From Papio anubis (taxonomy: Eukaryota > Chordata > Mammalia > Primates > Cercopithecidae): 64,000 nt of DNA. A program made the translations under genes and the position numbers. Within the stretch, counting starts at the first letter, position 1, and each line of letters starts with the position of its first letter. The stretch covers positions 53,060,855-53,124,854 of the forward strand of contig NC_044986.1 in the NCBI RefSeq assembly GCF_008728515.1. Direction: 5' to 3'. The notes under the pieces are model-generated. The model did no database searches, had not been told where the DNA came from, and was given only the letters and a program-made list of their open reading frames with translations. This document shows, in pieces, positions 1 to 10,225 of the stretch.

Positions 1-29
1 CTCCATATTTAAAAAAAAAAAAAAAAAAG

Positions 30-433
30 TTTCCCTTGCTCCTCTGGAATCAATCCTTTCCCCACTTTATTCTGGCCTATGGCAACCATTAACCAGTTTT
101 TGGTCACTATAGGGTTGGTTCCTATAGATTCCTTTGTGTTTGGAATGGTACTAAATGTAGCCTTTTGTTTCTTGCTTATTTTATTTAGCTTTGTGTCTTT
201 TGGCTTGCATAGTTTCTGATGGGAAATGAGCAATTTTTCTTATTGTTCTGTATTAAATATATTGTTCTGGCACTTTTAATATTTTCTCTTTATCACTAGT
301 ATGCAGAAACTTGATTATGATGTGACCTAAAATTATTTTTGTATCTTAATTTTAGCTTGTTGATCCTCTTGCATTTGACCCTTTTTGCATTTAAAGTTTT
401 CATCAGATTTGAAAATTAGGGGTCTATTGTTTT
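30..433 (-). mobile_element. Old L1/HAL1-like element, ORF1 3' part joined to 3'UTR-like sequence
   Basis: Read on the minus strand, about 160-430 resembles the 3' half of an ancient L1 ORF1. Below about 160 it passes directly into sequence resembling L1 3'UTR, with no ORF2 between. That order is typical of HAL1 (half-L1), or of an L1 that lost ORF2. Many stops and indels make it non-functional. It continues at 556 beyond an inserted Alu monomer. The A-run at 11-28 is a T-run in the element's own orientation, so it is not its poly(A) tail. Exact subfamily is uncertain. Confidence 0.5.
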
Positions 434-555
434 TGTAAAGATGGAGGTCTCGCTATGTTACCCAGGCTGGTCTCAAACTCCTGAGCTCAAACGATTCTCC
501 CACCTTCCCTTCCCAAAGTGCTGGGATTACAGGCATGAGCCACTGTGCCTGGTCT
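434..555 (-). mobile_element. Alu left-monomer fragment (FLAM/AluJ-like)
   Basis: About 120 bp resemble a reverse-complemented Alu left arm: the stretch reading CCCAGGCTGGTCTCAAACTC, then CCCAAAGTGCTGGGATTACA, ending at GCCTGGTC. There is no right arm and no long T-run, which suits a free left Alu monomer or an old truncated AluJ. It interrupts the L1/HAL1-like element. Confidence 0.8.
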
Positions 556-1690
556 GGGTATTTTTCCTTCATATATTTTTCGTGCAACTTTATTTTTCTT
601 CTTCTCTGACTCCACTTACATGAAAAATTGACTGCTTAAAATTGTCCCACAGATTATCTATGGTCTTTTTTTTTTTTTTAATTCAATCTTTTTCTTTCTG
701 TGCCTCATTTTGGATAATTTCTATTACTATGTCTTTCAGTTCACTGATCTTTTCTTCTGCAGTGTCTAATCTGATGCTTGTCTCTTCCAGATTTATTTCC
801 CTTTATTTAAAATACATCTGGATATTCTATTTATGTCTCTTTATATCTATTTTTCCTTCTCATCAATTTAAACTTTCCCCCTGTCTTCTCAAACATAGGG
901 AACATCTTTATAATAGCTTTGTTTTTTCCTTTTTCCTCCAATGACATGGAAGTATAATTGCTGTTTTTATATCTGTGTCTGCTAATTTCACAATCCTGGT
1001 CACTTCTGGGTCTATTTCTACTGATAAATTATCCTCCTTATCATGAGCTAAACATTCCTGCTTCTTTGAGTGTTGGCAATTTTTTTGAGATGCATGACAT
1101 TGTGAATTGTGTGGTTATATGCTGGATTTTGATGTCTTTATGTAAATACTATTGGCCTTTATTCTGGCACAAATTAATTTTTTGAAATTGGTTGAATCCT
1201 TTTGAAATTTATTTTTATGCTTTGTTAGGACAGATTCAGAATAGCCTTGTATTAATAGTTGTTAATACAGTCATACTATTAAGACAATATATTTCTGAGG
1301 ACTCTAGCTGATGCTATGTGTACTTCTACTCTGCCTAGTTAATGTACAAACTTTCCAACCCTGCATGAACTCCAGGAATTTCTTAGCCAATTGCTTTTGG
1401 CTGTTTGTCTCCTCAATCAGGAGCAATTTCTTCTCATGCTTGTTTAGATAGCTCAAGGAGACTCCTACAGACCTCCAGAGCACACACTCTCTCTCTCTCT
1501 CTCTCTCTGAAGCCCTTTCTCCTATTGTACTGTTCCTCACAAATATTAGTCATTCTGGCCTCCCCATATTCAATGTTTCTCTTCACTATAATGATTTTGC
1601 AAGGCTCTGTTTGCTTTTTTTTTCTCTTCTCTGTGTTGTGTCCTAAAAATTGTCTTCAGGCCTTAAACTAAGGCAATCGTAAATTTCAGC
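556..1690 (-). mobile_element. Old L1/HAL1-like element, ORF1 5' part and 5' region
   Basis: This continues the element at 30-433. On the minus strand 640-900 resembles the coiled-coil-encoding part of old L1 ORF1, and 900-1690 resembles upstream 5' sequence of mammalian-wide L1. The frame is broken throughout; the open frames here on either strand are chance. The upper edge is a guess, because similarity fades between about 1600 and 1850. Confidence 0.5.
1480..1509. repeat. (CA)n/(CT)n microsatellite
   Basis: A short CACACA run passes directly into about 11 CT units. It lies inside the old L1-like sequence. Confidence 0.95.
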
Positions 1691-2996
1691 TAATTTTTTC
1701 TAACTTCAATCAAAAATCACAGTCCTGAACTTCCCATTGTTCAATGTCTGAAAATCAGTGCTTTATGTTTTTTCTCTGTTTTCTGATTGTCTAAAATGGA
1801 ACCATCTACCTGGCCCCTGGGCTTCAATATGGGCAAAAGATTAGAAAACAGAATTGCATAGACAGAAATTTGCATTTTTGCAAGCTTTAAGCATTTTCCC
1901 GGATATTTCTTCACATAAATGTCATGAACATGGGCAATTTAAATGAAAGAGATCAAGGTTTCCCATTAAATTTTCTTTTGAATCTTCAGTACACCATTCT
2001 TTGCAGTCTCTGCTTTAAAAGAGTATTTCTTCATAATAGAACACCAGACTTCTAACCTAGTATCTGATGTTCTTATTTCTGCAATCCTAATTAGTATTTT
2101 GTAAAGAGTCTCACTCTTCCTGTACACTACCACCTTCCACTTTGTGAGTGTTAATCACAATTGCCCTCTTGGCAACCTGTGAGACAGTTATTACAAGTTT
2201 AATTTTAATTTATCCCCATGCCTTTTTCTCTACCATGACACTTACACTGACAGTTTTACCAAAACAGTTTTTGTAAAAATTTGTTTCTACTTGGAATAAA
2301 GACTATATCAGTAGTCCTCAAATAAAATTTCATTGTATTGTCAGATAATGAAACACAAATCTTTCCCTCTGGCAGTTTATTTAAGTGAAAAATAAATCAG
2401 AGGCTTGACTTTTCAAGATCTGCATTTCTTTATCATTCAGTTTTGTTCAGGAAAGTTGACTTTATCTTTTATAGAGATGAGCAGACATTTACCTCTTCGT
2501 TCCTGTCTCTTCTATTTAAAAGACAGTATGTAAACTGTGCTCTTGTATCTACTCGTTAAATAGTCCTTTTCCAGCAGAGTTGTAGAAATGATATTATTAT
2601 TTTATGAACTTGTCATAAATACATATTACTTTCCTCACATGGTAATTTTTTAGAATTAATTTTCTTCCAAGGTATTTGTACCAGAAGTGGGGATGAATTA
2701 TAAGACTATTACTATTTAAACCCATTCTTATTGTTCAGTAGAGAAGCCCAAATATTATGACCTTCATCCCGTCATACATATTCTGGTAGGAGTTATGACC
2801 AATCTCACTTTTAAAGGCAAGGCTATGATTATAGAAAAGGGTATGATTATAGAAAAATGATGGAAGAGGACTTAACACATCAGAAACACTGAGCTCCTTG
2901 AAGGCAAAAACTGTTTTATCAATTCTGTTTATCCAGTGCATGGAACACAGTTGGCTTTCAGTGAAAGTCTATGGAATTATTTTTGTTAAATAATGC
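1691..2996. other. Unique AT-rich DNA, nothing assignable
   Basis: No repeat family, coding frame or RNA gene is recognised. The 68-codon minus-strand frame at 2735-2941 has no recognisable domain and is treated as chance. Confidence 0.6.
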
Positions 2997-3218
2997 TCTA
3001 AACCAGTTTCACACACTGGCACTATTGATGAGTGGTACCAGATAATTTATTGCTGTAAAAGACTGTCCTGTGCATTGTAGAATGTTGAGTAGCATCCTTG
3101 TCTTCTAAATAGTGTCTTACCCCATCGCCAATCTTGACAATAAAAAATGTCTCCAGATATTACCAAATGTCTCTCATTGGGTAAAAATGGACCTCAGTTA
3201 AGAATTGCTATTCTAAAT
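2997..3218 (-). mobile_element. MER20-like hAT-Charlie DNA transposon
   Basis: A ~220-bp block carries MER20 landmarks: GGCACTATTGATGAG near one end, CTGTCCTGTGCATTGTAGAA in the middle, and AATGTCTCCAGATATTACCA toward the other end. The length matches the family. It is a non-autonomous relic without coding capacity. Orientation is given relative to my memory of the consensus. Confidence 0.8.
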
Positions 3219-3324
3219 ACCTGATTGACTTACACTGTTATATCCTCCTTACTTCATAATGTTCTAATGTATAGTTATCAATATTTAAAGTCAGTAGGGC
3301 ATTTACAAGTTGATTTCATAAACA

Positions 3325-3660
3325 ATATGATTATGGAATCATAGATTTTTACAGCTGTTACAAAAAGGTGCTTGGGAAAAAGAAAGAGACTATGTACACT
3401 GCCTCTCTATAATACAGACAAAAAGAACAATGAAGGAAAAAGAAACAGGAATGCAAGGAAACAAAATTATATAGGCAGGAAAACAACAACAACAACAACA
3501 TCTTACTTTCACGTTAGATAAGTGATTTGTTAGCTGTTTGCTACTGAGTAATTTTTAGGTGCAGAAAAAGGTTTAGAATCCAGGTCTGCTGATTCACATT
3601 CTGTACCATTCCTACCACCACAATACACAGCTTCACACACTCCTTGTCCTGTATGATTTT
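3325..3660. other. Mostly unique; possible MIR-like traces and a (CAA)n run
   Basis: GGAATCATAGATTTTTACAG at about 3335 and AATCCAGGTCTGCTGATTC at about 3578 weakly recall MIR-family ends. The middle does not align by eye. A pure (CAA)5-6 run lies at 3483-3500. Confidence 0.25.
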
Positions 3661-3664
3661 TAGC

Positions 3665-3850
3665 AACAAGAATAACAACAAGGATTATTATTTATCAACT
3701 CTTACTATATTCCTGGAAACTTGTTATGCAACCTGCACGTATTTTCACATTTACTCTCCATAGCAACTGTGGGAAAAAATACAATTATCATCTTCATTTT
3801 ATAAATTAAGAGATTAAATAAATTGGCCAATGTCACCAATCTAAGAAATG
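3665..3850 (-). mobile_element. MIR SINE fragment
   Basis: The plus strand reads as a reverse-complemented MIR core: a 'cttactatattcctgg' segment, a 'cattttataaattaagag' segment, then 'ggccaatgtcacc'. The copy is heavily diverged, as expected for this tRNA-derived mammalian SINE. Confidence 0.7.
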
Positions 3851-4929
3851 TACTTAACTAATATTTAGATGTTTTTAGAGGAACTTCTTGCACTTACATC
3901 TATTGCTTAATCATTGCCATATTTTCCACCATACACGTACTTATTACCTAATAGATCTTATTGTTGAATATACAACATGTCTACTATCAGAGCATATCCT
4001 TATTTATTTCAGAAGAGTTCTGTTTCTACAACTAAGTAACACAATGTTCAGCCCATTCTAGTTCCTTTAAGACCCTCCCAAATGTAAATAACAGAGAATT
4101 AAAATTAATTAAAACTGTAAGACCTTTAATGAACCTATTGATCTACATTCCCAGGCACAGAAATTCCCTTCAGTGTCATTCAAGATGTTTGTGACTCTAA
4201 CAAACAGACATGATCTGTTTCATAAAGCAGTGATTCACATTTCATTTTTACTGTGAGACAAAAATGTGTACTGCAAAAGCCATAATAATGAATATAGCCA
4301 ACATCCAGTAATACTGGATTCATTTTCTTGGGAATGTCATTTCACACTCATTTAAGACTCGAATAAAATAGGCCATAGTAAGGTCAGATTAGGGAGGATG
4401 CAATAACTCCTCTGTTAGTGGGGGGTGTGCAGCCAAATCACAGCTGTAATGCTGGAGATAATTCACAAAGGATTACTCCTCTGAATATTAAAAAATATGT
4501 TCTAGTGGGCTTAATACAAAAATCAGAAAAGAGGTGTCCTGATCCTTGCTGTTGGTATTGACTCCCTTCCCTTAATAAAGCTGTTTATCATGTTCTACCT
4601 GGTAATCTAATGAATAATTCAATTATACACCACCTTTTCATTTATCAAGCCATGGACACAGTAGTTGCCTTTGAAGTTTATATTTTCACAAAGGCTAAAA
4701 GGGTGTACTAAAAGTTTTAGAATTTCACTTGAAATTTAATTTACATAAGCTACATTAAAACTGCTATTATGACTTTAGTAATGGCCATAACACAGTGTAA
4801 TTAGGAAAGGGGCTGGAGATTTGAGCCTTAGAGTCAGTTACCTCCCCAGGGCCAAGATGCCTTCTATGTAATTTCTTTTGAATATTTCCAAGCACTTGAA
4901 AACTTCCAGCTTATTTAATTCTTGAAAGA
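3851..4929. other. Unique DNA with a possible conserved non-coding block
   Basis: No repeat or gene is recognised. Within about 4330-4860 the composition is less AT-biased and there are several TAAT-core sites, a CAGCTG E-box (about 4441) and ACAAAGGATTA (about 4465). This is a candidate regulatory element only. Confidence 0.3.
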
Positions 4930-5128
4930 CTCTAGTAGTTAGAATAATCTTCCTTAACAATTTTTTTCTTCTGATGAGAATCAGACTTTGATCTTAAATA
5001 GCATACACAGTGTGGCAGGTGCCCATTTCCAGAAGACAGACTGCAATCATGCAAGTAGGGAGAACATGGGTACCTGCGAATCTCCTCCAGAACACTTATT
5101 TGTTCAAAAATCACATAGGCTCTATTTT

Positions 5129-5192
5129 TATGTTTTTTGTTTGCTTGTTTGTTTTTTGTTTTGTTTTTGTTTTTGTTTTTTTGTTTTTGTAA
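5129..5192. repeat. T-rich (TTTG)n/(TTTTTG)n simple repeat
   Basis: About 64 bp are almost wholly T with interspersed G. It produces low-complexity open frames on both strands that encode nothing real. Confidence 0.9.
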
Positions 5193-5332
5193 AAGAATAG
5201 GGAGGAACTTACATTTCTGTAACCTAAATGGACTAGATCTTAGAGTCTTCTGCAACTCTTAGATTATATGAATCTCTGAATTTGTCTGTTTTCTTCCAAA
5301 GCATAAAAAAGATTTTCGTGACTGGAACTGCA

Positions 5333-5430
5333 ACCATCCTGTAGATATAAAGAAAGTGAAGCCTGAAAAGATCATGGCATGTTGCCAAATCATTACACAT
5401 AACAACTGTAGAGTTAGGAAAATAACTCCA
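5333..5430 (-). mobile_element. MIR SINE fragment
   Basis: The order 'aagtgaagcctgaaaagatc', 'gttgccaaatcattacaca', 'gtagagttaggaaaataac' matches a reverse-complemented MIR 3' half with typical divergence. It is followed after about 35 bp by a long A-run. Confidence 0.5.
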
Positions 5431-5465
5431 ACTGAGGCAAGAAAGAGATCATGCTCAAGGAAGGC

Positions 5466-5545
5466 AAAAAAAAAAAAAAAAAAAAAAAAAAAGCTCTGTT
5501 TTCTGTTTTGTTGTGTGTTTTTGTTGTTGTTGTTTGTTTGTTTTA
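5466..5545. repeat. A(~27) tract followed by TTG-rich simple repeat
   Basis: An uninterrupted A-run at 5466-5492 is followed within 25 bp by T-rich sequence with (TTG)n and (TTTG)n. It could be the tail of a decayed retroposon, but the upstream DNA shows only a MIR trace, so no parent is assigned. Confidence 0.9.
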
Positions 5546-6462
5546 ATCCTGTAAATGCCAGCTGAAGGAAAAGTTTCTGCCTCTTCTGTACTGAATTGTG
5601 TCAGAAAGAGTTTGCACATATTGTCCAAATGCAATGACAAATATTGTAATTGTTTTCAATGGTAAAAGGAAAAAAAGGATAAAACTTAAATTTTTATCTT
5701 CATGTTCCTCTTGTTATTACAAGAGACTCTCATTTCTTTGCACATTTTGAGTAGCAAATAACCCTTGCTGGAATGTTTCAAGAGGAATGAATCAATTCTT
5801 TTCTCTTGTCATCCTCACAGTGCTAAACAAGGTACTGATTTTCATTCGCCAGGGATGCAGTCTGACTTCTTTTTATTTGGAAACCAGGGCAGCATTAAAC
5901 TCAACATTTACTTCCTAGATATTAATGACAACTGCATGAAATTGCTTGCGCAAAAATTAAACTTTCTCTCCCTTGCTGCCATTGCAGATATGACAAAAAA
6001 GTGTTAGTTTAATGAGTAAGTGATTTCTGTACTTAACACAAAGAAAAGCATTTCCAAAAAACAAATGGTTTATTTTTTGTCTAAAAAAGATACCCTGATA
6101 CCTAAGTGGCCTCCCATCCCTCAACGCTACAGAGATGATTAGATACTTGGCACTTTGGGGCTCCCTTGTTACCAAGAGATGATACTTTTAAAAACTAGAA
6201 TCTTTTTTCTTTATTGGAAAACACATCACACCTAAATTTAATACAACATTTTAATATGTCCAAACTATAAAAATCAACTCTGACAAGTTCACTTCCTAAT
6301 CTAAATTTTGTAATAGTAAGAGGACATCTGAGGAATATTAAGTAGTACAGCCCAGAAAATATTGCTTAGGAGCTGTGAATATTTCTCAAAACTAAAGATG
6401 TCCTGGATATAAGGTGTGTTTCAAAATGACACATTAGGCTAATATCTATTTAAAGGTAAACT
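5546..6462. other. Unique DNA, nothing assignable
   Basis: No repeat, gene or RNA is recognised. Short open frames at 5765-6007 (+) and 5957-6175 (-) have no recognisable domain. Confidence 0.6.
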
Positions 6463-6493
6463 GGTTTTTTTCTTTTTTCTTTTTTTTTTTTTA
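6463..6493. repeat. T-rich tract
   Basis: About 30 bp of T with a few C interruptions; no adjoining retroposon is recognised. Confidence 0.85.
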
Positions 6494-6743
6494 CTTTGAG
6501 GGGAAAGTACATTTTACTCTAAGGAGAAAACTATAGTTTTTCTTGTTTAAAAAACAAAACAAAAAACCTCACTTTTTTTAGAGTATCAATGGAAAAGACG
6601 ATGTTTTAAATGTAATTCTCCATTGATTTGTACAAGACTTGTCAGTTCTTTTTCCTTAGGATCTCTGAATTCATTTCCTCTTATCCATCTCAATATAGCT
6701 GCCTTAGTTCGGGAGCTCATCATCTCTTTCTTGCTTTCTTTCT

Positions 6744-7046
6744 TTTTTTTTTTTTTTTTTTGAGACGGAGTCTGGCTCTGTCGCCCAGGCTGGAGTGCAG
6801 TGGCACGATCTCGGCTCACTGCAAGAAGCTCTGCCTCCCAGGTTCCCGCCATTCTCCTGCCTCAGCCTCCCGAGTAGCTGGGACTACAGGTGCCCGCCAC
6901 CACACCCGGCTGATTTTTTTGTATTTTTTGTAGAGATAAGGTTTCACCGTGTTAGCCAGGATGGTCTGGATCCCCTGACCTCGTGATCCGCCTGCCTTGG
7001 CCTCCCAAAGTGCTGAGATTACAGGCTTGAGCCATCGCGCCCGGCC
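6744..7046 (-). mobile_element. AluY
   Basis: A full-length dimeric Alu in reverse orientation. It starts with an 18-nt T-run, then GAGACGGAGTCTGGCTCTGT, and ends CGCGCCCGGCC. It carries ACAGGCTTGAGCC near the 5' end of the element, a variant I associate with Old World monkey AluY. It is only modestly diverged, so comparatively young. A clear target-site duplication could not be read, because the flank is itself CTTT-rich. Confidence 0.95.
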
Positions 7047-7049
7047 CAG

Positions 7050-7330
7050 AATAATCTTTCCAAAGTACACAACTGCTTAAACCTTCTGATGTTTCTCTTA
7101 TTTACAATACTCATCCTATAGCACAAGGGCCTCTGTGGGCTGGCCCAGCCTGCCTCCCAGACATGTTTTGCCACTCTCCTCTGGCTGTTTTCCCCCTCAA
7201 CAAACCAATCTATTTTCAGTCCTTACAAAGCATCATGATCTATCATGGCACTGTGCTCTGCCTGGATTGTTCTCTATCCCTATTTCTCCCATGACACGGC
7301 TCACTCAGGTCAACATTTCCAGAGTGATCG
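7050..7330 (+). mobile_element. L2 LINE 3'-region fragment
   Basis: The run 'aactgcttaaaccttctgatg', 'agcacaagggcctctgtggg', 'gccactctcctctggctg', 'ctctgcctggattgttctc' follows L2 3'UTR order in sense orientation. It is ancient, non-coding and truncated at both ends. Confidence 0.7.
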
Positions 7331-7389
7331 CTCTCTCTCTCTCTATCTTATATATATATGTACTATTTTTATCATCTATAATATATTAA
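7331..7389. repeat. (CT)n/(TA)n simple repeat
   Basis: A CTCTCTCT run passes into TATATATATA and further AT-rich sequence. Confidence 0.9.
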
Positions 7390-7780
7390 TGAGATAATAA
7401 ATGGAATTATGAGATTATGGATATGAAATATAGAAGAAAAAAGATTCTGCATGACGAGTGTCTTCTGTAGTGGACCTTAGGTTTAGATTCTTAGTTTATT
7501 AAGAGGCCTGAGACTGAGGCCTCCAGTTTGTCACTCTTCTGGAAGAACTATCTCAAACTACTCTCAGGATTATTTCAAACAGCCACATGTATGTATATGG
7601 CATTGTGATGAGCTGAAGTCCTGCCCCTGCACTGGATAATGTCTCCCTTGGAAGCAAAGAAAAGAGGAGTGTTCTCAGAAGCCCCACCTAGATTCCCTCT
7701 GACTTACCTGAGACCCAGGACAGGTTTTGGAGAGTCCCACAGTAGTAGTGCCTACTGTGTGGCAGTAGGCCATGTAGCAG
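7390..7780. other. Unique DNA containing a short perfect hairpin
   Basis: No repeat or gene is recognised. At 7750-7770 GCCTACTG and CAGTAGGC form a perfect 8-bp inverted repeat around a 5-nt spacer. Confidence 0.6.
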
Positions 7781-7955
7781 GGGTTACTTAGGCAAACTAC
7801 TGAAACTCTCTCAGCCAGAGTGTTTGCATCTATAAGATCGAGGGGGTATGGGAGTATATATTCCCCACCCTATTGTTGTGAGGTATAAAAAATAATATCG
7901 GATGGGATGCCTTTATTACAGTCACCGAGTCAGTCATCAATCATAGGTAACTACT
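7781..7955 (+). mobile_element. MIR SINE
   Basis: Sense MIR order is visible: 'ggttacttaggcaaactactg', 'tttgcatctataagatcgag', 'tattgttgtgaggtataaaa', then a decayed 3' end near 'gtcatcaatcatagg'. Typical old copy. Confidence 0.65.
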
Positions 7956-8477
7956 CTGATGATTAAAATGAACTCATATTTGTTGAGATAGGAAACAAAA
8001 AATATATCATATGAGACAGAGAGAAGAAGGGCCGGAGGGAAAGAAAGAACCACCTCATTATTGTTCCATAACTAAAAATGCTGCCAGTACAAAGTTGAGG
8101 CCTGGTTAAGAGGAAAGTGAGTTCCTTGGATTGACAGCTATTTCCACGGCCAGAAAAGCACAACACATAAAAAGAAAAGCACAAAAACCTCCAGAGATGA
8201 TTGAAGCAGGGTGAACAGGAAATCACTGACCTCTGGACTAATGCTCCTTTATTCAAAACCATGCCTTTCTCATTAATCAGGGTCAGATTTGCCCCAAAGC
8301 TCAATACTGAATCTGGAAAATAGCTCCAAATCGTACAAGGGGAAGGATGAGGGCATTTCAAGATGGTTTCAATTCTGTCCTTAGCCTCTCTGGGAGAAAA
8401 TAAGATGATGACATTTTCTCATAGCGTACAGATCTTTATCAGAGTATTTTACAAAGCAACATTAAAACATTTTAATT
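7956..8477. other. Unique DNA with a 132-codon open frame of no recognised function
   Basis: The minus-strand frame at 7963-8361 is long for this window but rich in S, F and C, has no domain I recognise, and shows no upstream promoter, splice or polyadenylation context. It is most likely chance. Nothing else is identified. Confidence 0.5.
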
Positions 8478-8670
8478 AAGTCCAATGTATCAGTATCTTC
8501 CTTGAAGGATCATGTTTTTTGTGTCATGTCTAGGCATGCTTTGAGGAACTATCGATCCTGAAGAATTTCTCCTATTTTTAATACAAGTTTTATAGTTTTA
8601 TGTTTTATATTTAACTCTGTGATTTTTTTGGACATAATGTTTGTATGAGATGCAAAACTTCAAGTGAGGC

Positions 8671-8701
<31 letters not shown>

Positions 8702-10225
8702 CTAGAGTTATCTAATTATTCATTTAGGTCCTTTACTTTTTCAAAAGTAAATCAGTTGGCCATACTTATGAGGGTCTACTTGAGGGGATTCTGTTCTGTT
8801 CAATTGATTTATGTGTCTATCCCAATCCCAGTACCACACAGGGTTAATTATTGTAGCTACAAAGTGTTGAAATCAAGTAGACTCATGCTTTCCACTTTAT
8901 TCTTCACTTCAAAATCATTTAATGTATCTTAGTTCCTTTACCTTTCCAAATAAATTTTAAGATATTCTTGATTTATGTATACCAAAACCTTGCAGGAATT
9001 TTGAAAGGAATTATGCTAAACCTGTGTATCAACTTGTAAATAATTAAGATCTTCACTGTATCAAATCTTCCAAACTTTGTAAGCCATATAACTATCTATT
9101 TATCTACATCTTCTTCGATTTCTTTCATTAGCATTTTGAAGAAATCTTCTGCATACAAGTCATGTACATATATGGTTAAATGTACACTTCAGGTTTTGTT
9201 TTTTTCAGTGATTATATATGGTATTGCATTTTTAATTTTAGCATTTACAGTTTATTGCTAATGTACAGAAACAAATTGATTTTTATATGTTTATCTTGGC
9301 CCCTGTGACCATGTTAATCTCACATATTACTTCTAGGAGGTTGTCTCTTTTTCTTTCTTTTTTTTTCAGATTCCTTAGGATTATCTAGATAGACACTAAT
9401 GCCATCCATACACAGTTTTATTTCTTCCTTCTCAATATAAATATTTTTATCTTATTTTACTGATTAAAATATCCAGTATGATGCTGAAATGAAATAGTGA
9501 CAAAAGATCTTCCCATTTTGCTCTCAATCTTAATGGAAAAGTATCTAGTTTCTCGCAATTAAGTATAATGTTAGCCATAGGTTTTTGTAGATGCTCTTAG
9601 TCATGTTGAGGAAGTTACTCCCTATTTGTAGTTTGAGGACAGGCTTTATAATGAATGGATGTTGGATTTGTCGAATTATTTTTCTGAATCAGTTGGTATG
9701 ATCATACAATTTTCCTTTAACTCATTGATGTGGTGAATTGCAATGATTAATTTTTGAATGTTGAGAAAGTCTCACATACCTGAAGTCAATCTCACTTGAT
9801 CATGATGTGTGATTATTTTCATATATTATTAGATTTGATTTACTAATATTTTGTTGAATATTTTTGCATCTATAAAAGATATTGGTCTGTAGTTTTCCTT
9901 TCTTTTCATGCCTTTTTTTGGTTTTGGTATTAGGGCAATACTGGCCTCATAAGATGAATTAGGGAGAATTCTCTCAGCTCCTATTTTACTGAAGACATCA
10001 TGAAAAATTGGTATAATTTTTTCTTTAACTGTTTGGTGAAAGTTACCATTGATATCATCCTAACCTGATGCTTCTGTTTTATAAGATTATGAATTACTGA
10101 TTAAAGTTTTTTTAATAGCTATAGTTCTGTAAAGATTATCTGTTTCTTCTTTTGTGAGCTTTTTGATCAGAGGTCCCTTCTTTTCTTTGAGATATTCCTC
10201 ATTAATGAGCATTTTCCTTATTGCA
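8478..10225 (-). mobile_element. L1 (mammalian-wide, L1M type), part of ORF2
   Basis: The plus strand is the reverse complement of an old L1 ORF2. About 8480-8640 corresponds to the 3' part of ORF2, about 9470-9560 to reverse-transcriptase sequence, and about 9880-9960 to the upstream conserved RT segment. Many stops and indels are present, so it is dead. Both ends are truncated. A T-run of about 28 nt (8672-8699) lies within it and may be an expanded internal tract. Confidence 0.85.

Noticed and set aside
5356..5565. Retrogene ending at the A27 tract
   Set aside because: The sequence upstream is a MIR trace and unique DNA, with no coding similarity and no target duplication.
6628..6986. Open frames crossing the AluY
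   Set aside because: Alu sequence in either orientation commonly gives 60-100-codon frames; nothing suggests exonisation here.
7963..8361. 132-codon minus-strand frame as a possible gene
   Set aside because: No recognisable domain, unremarkable composition and no promoter, splice or polyadenylation context.
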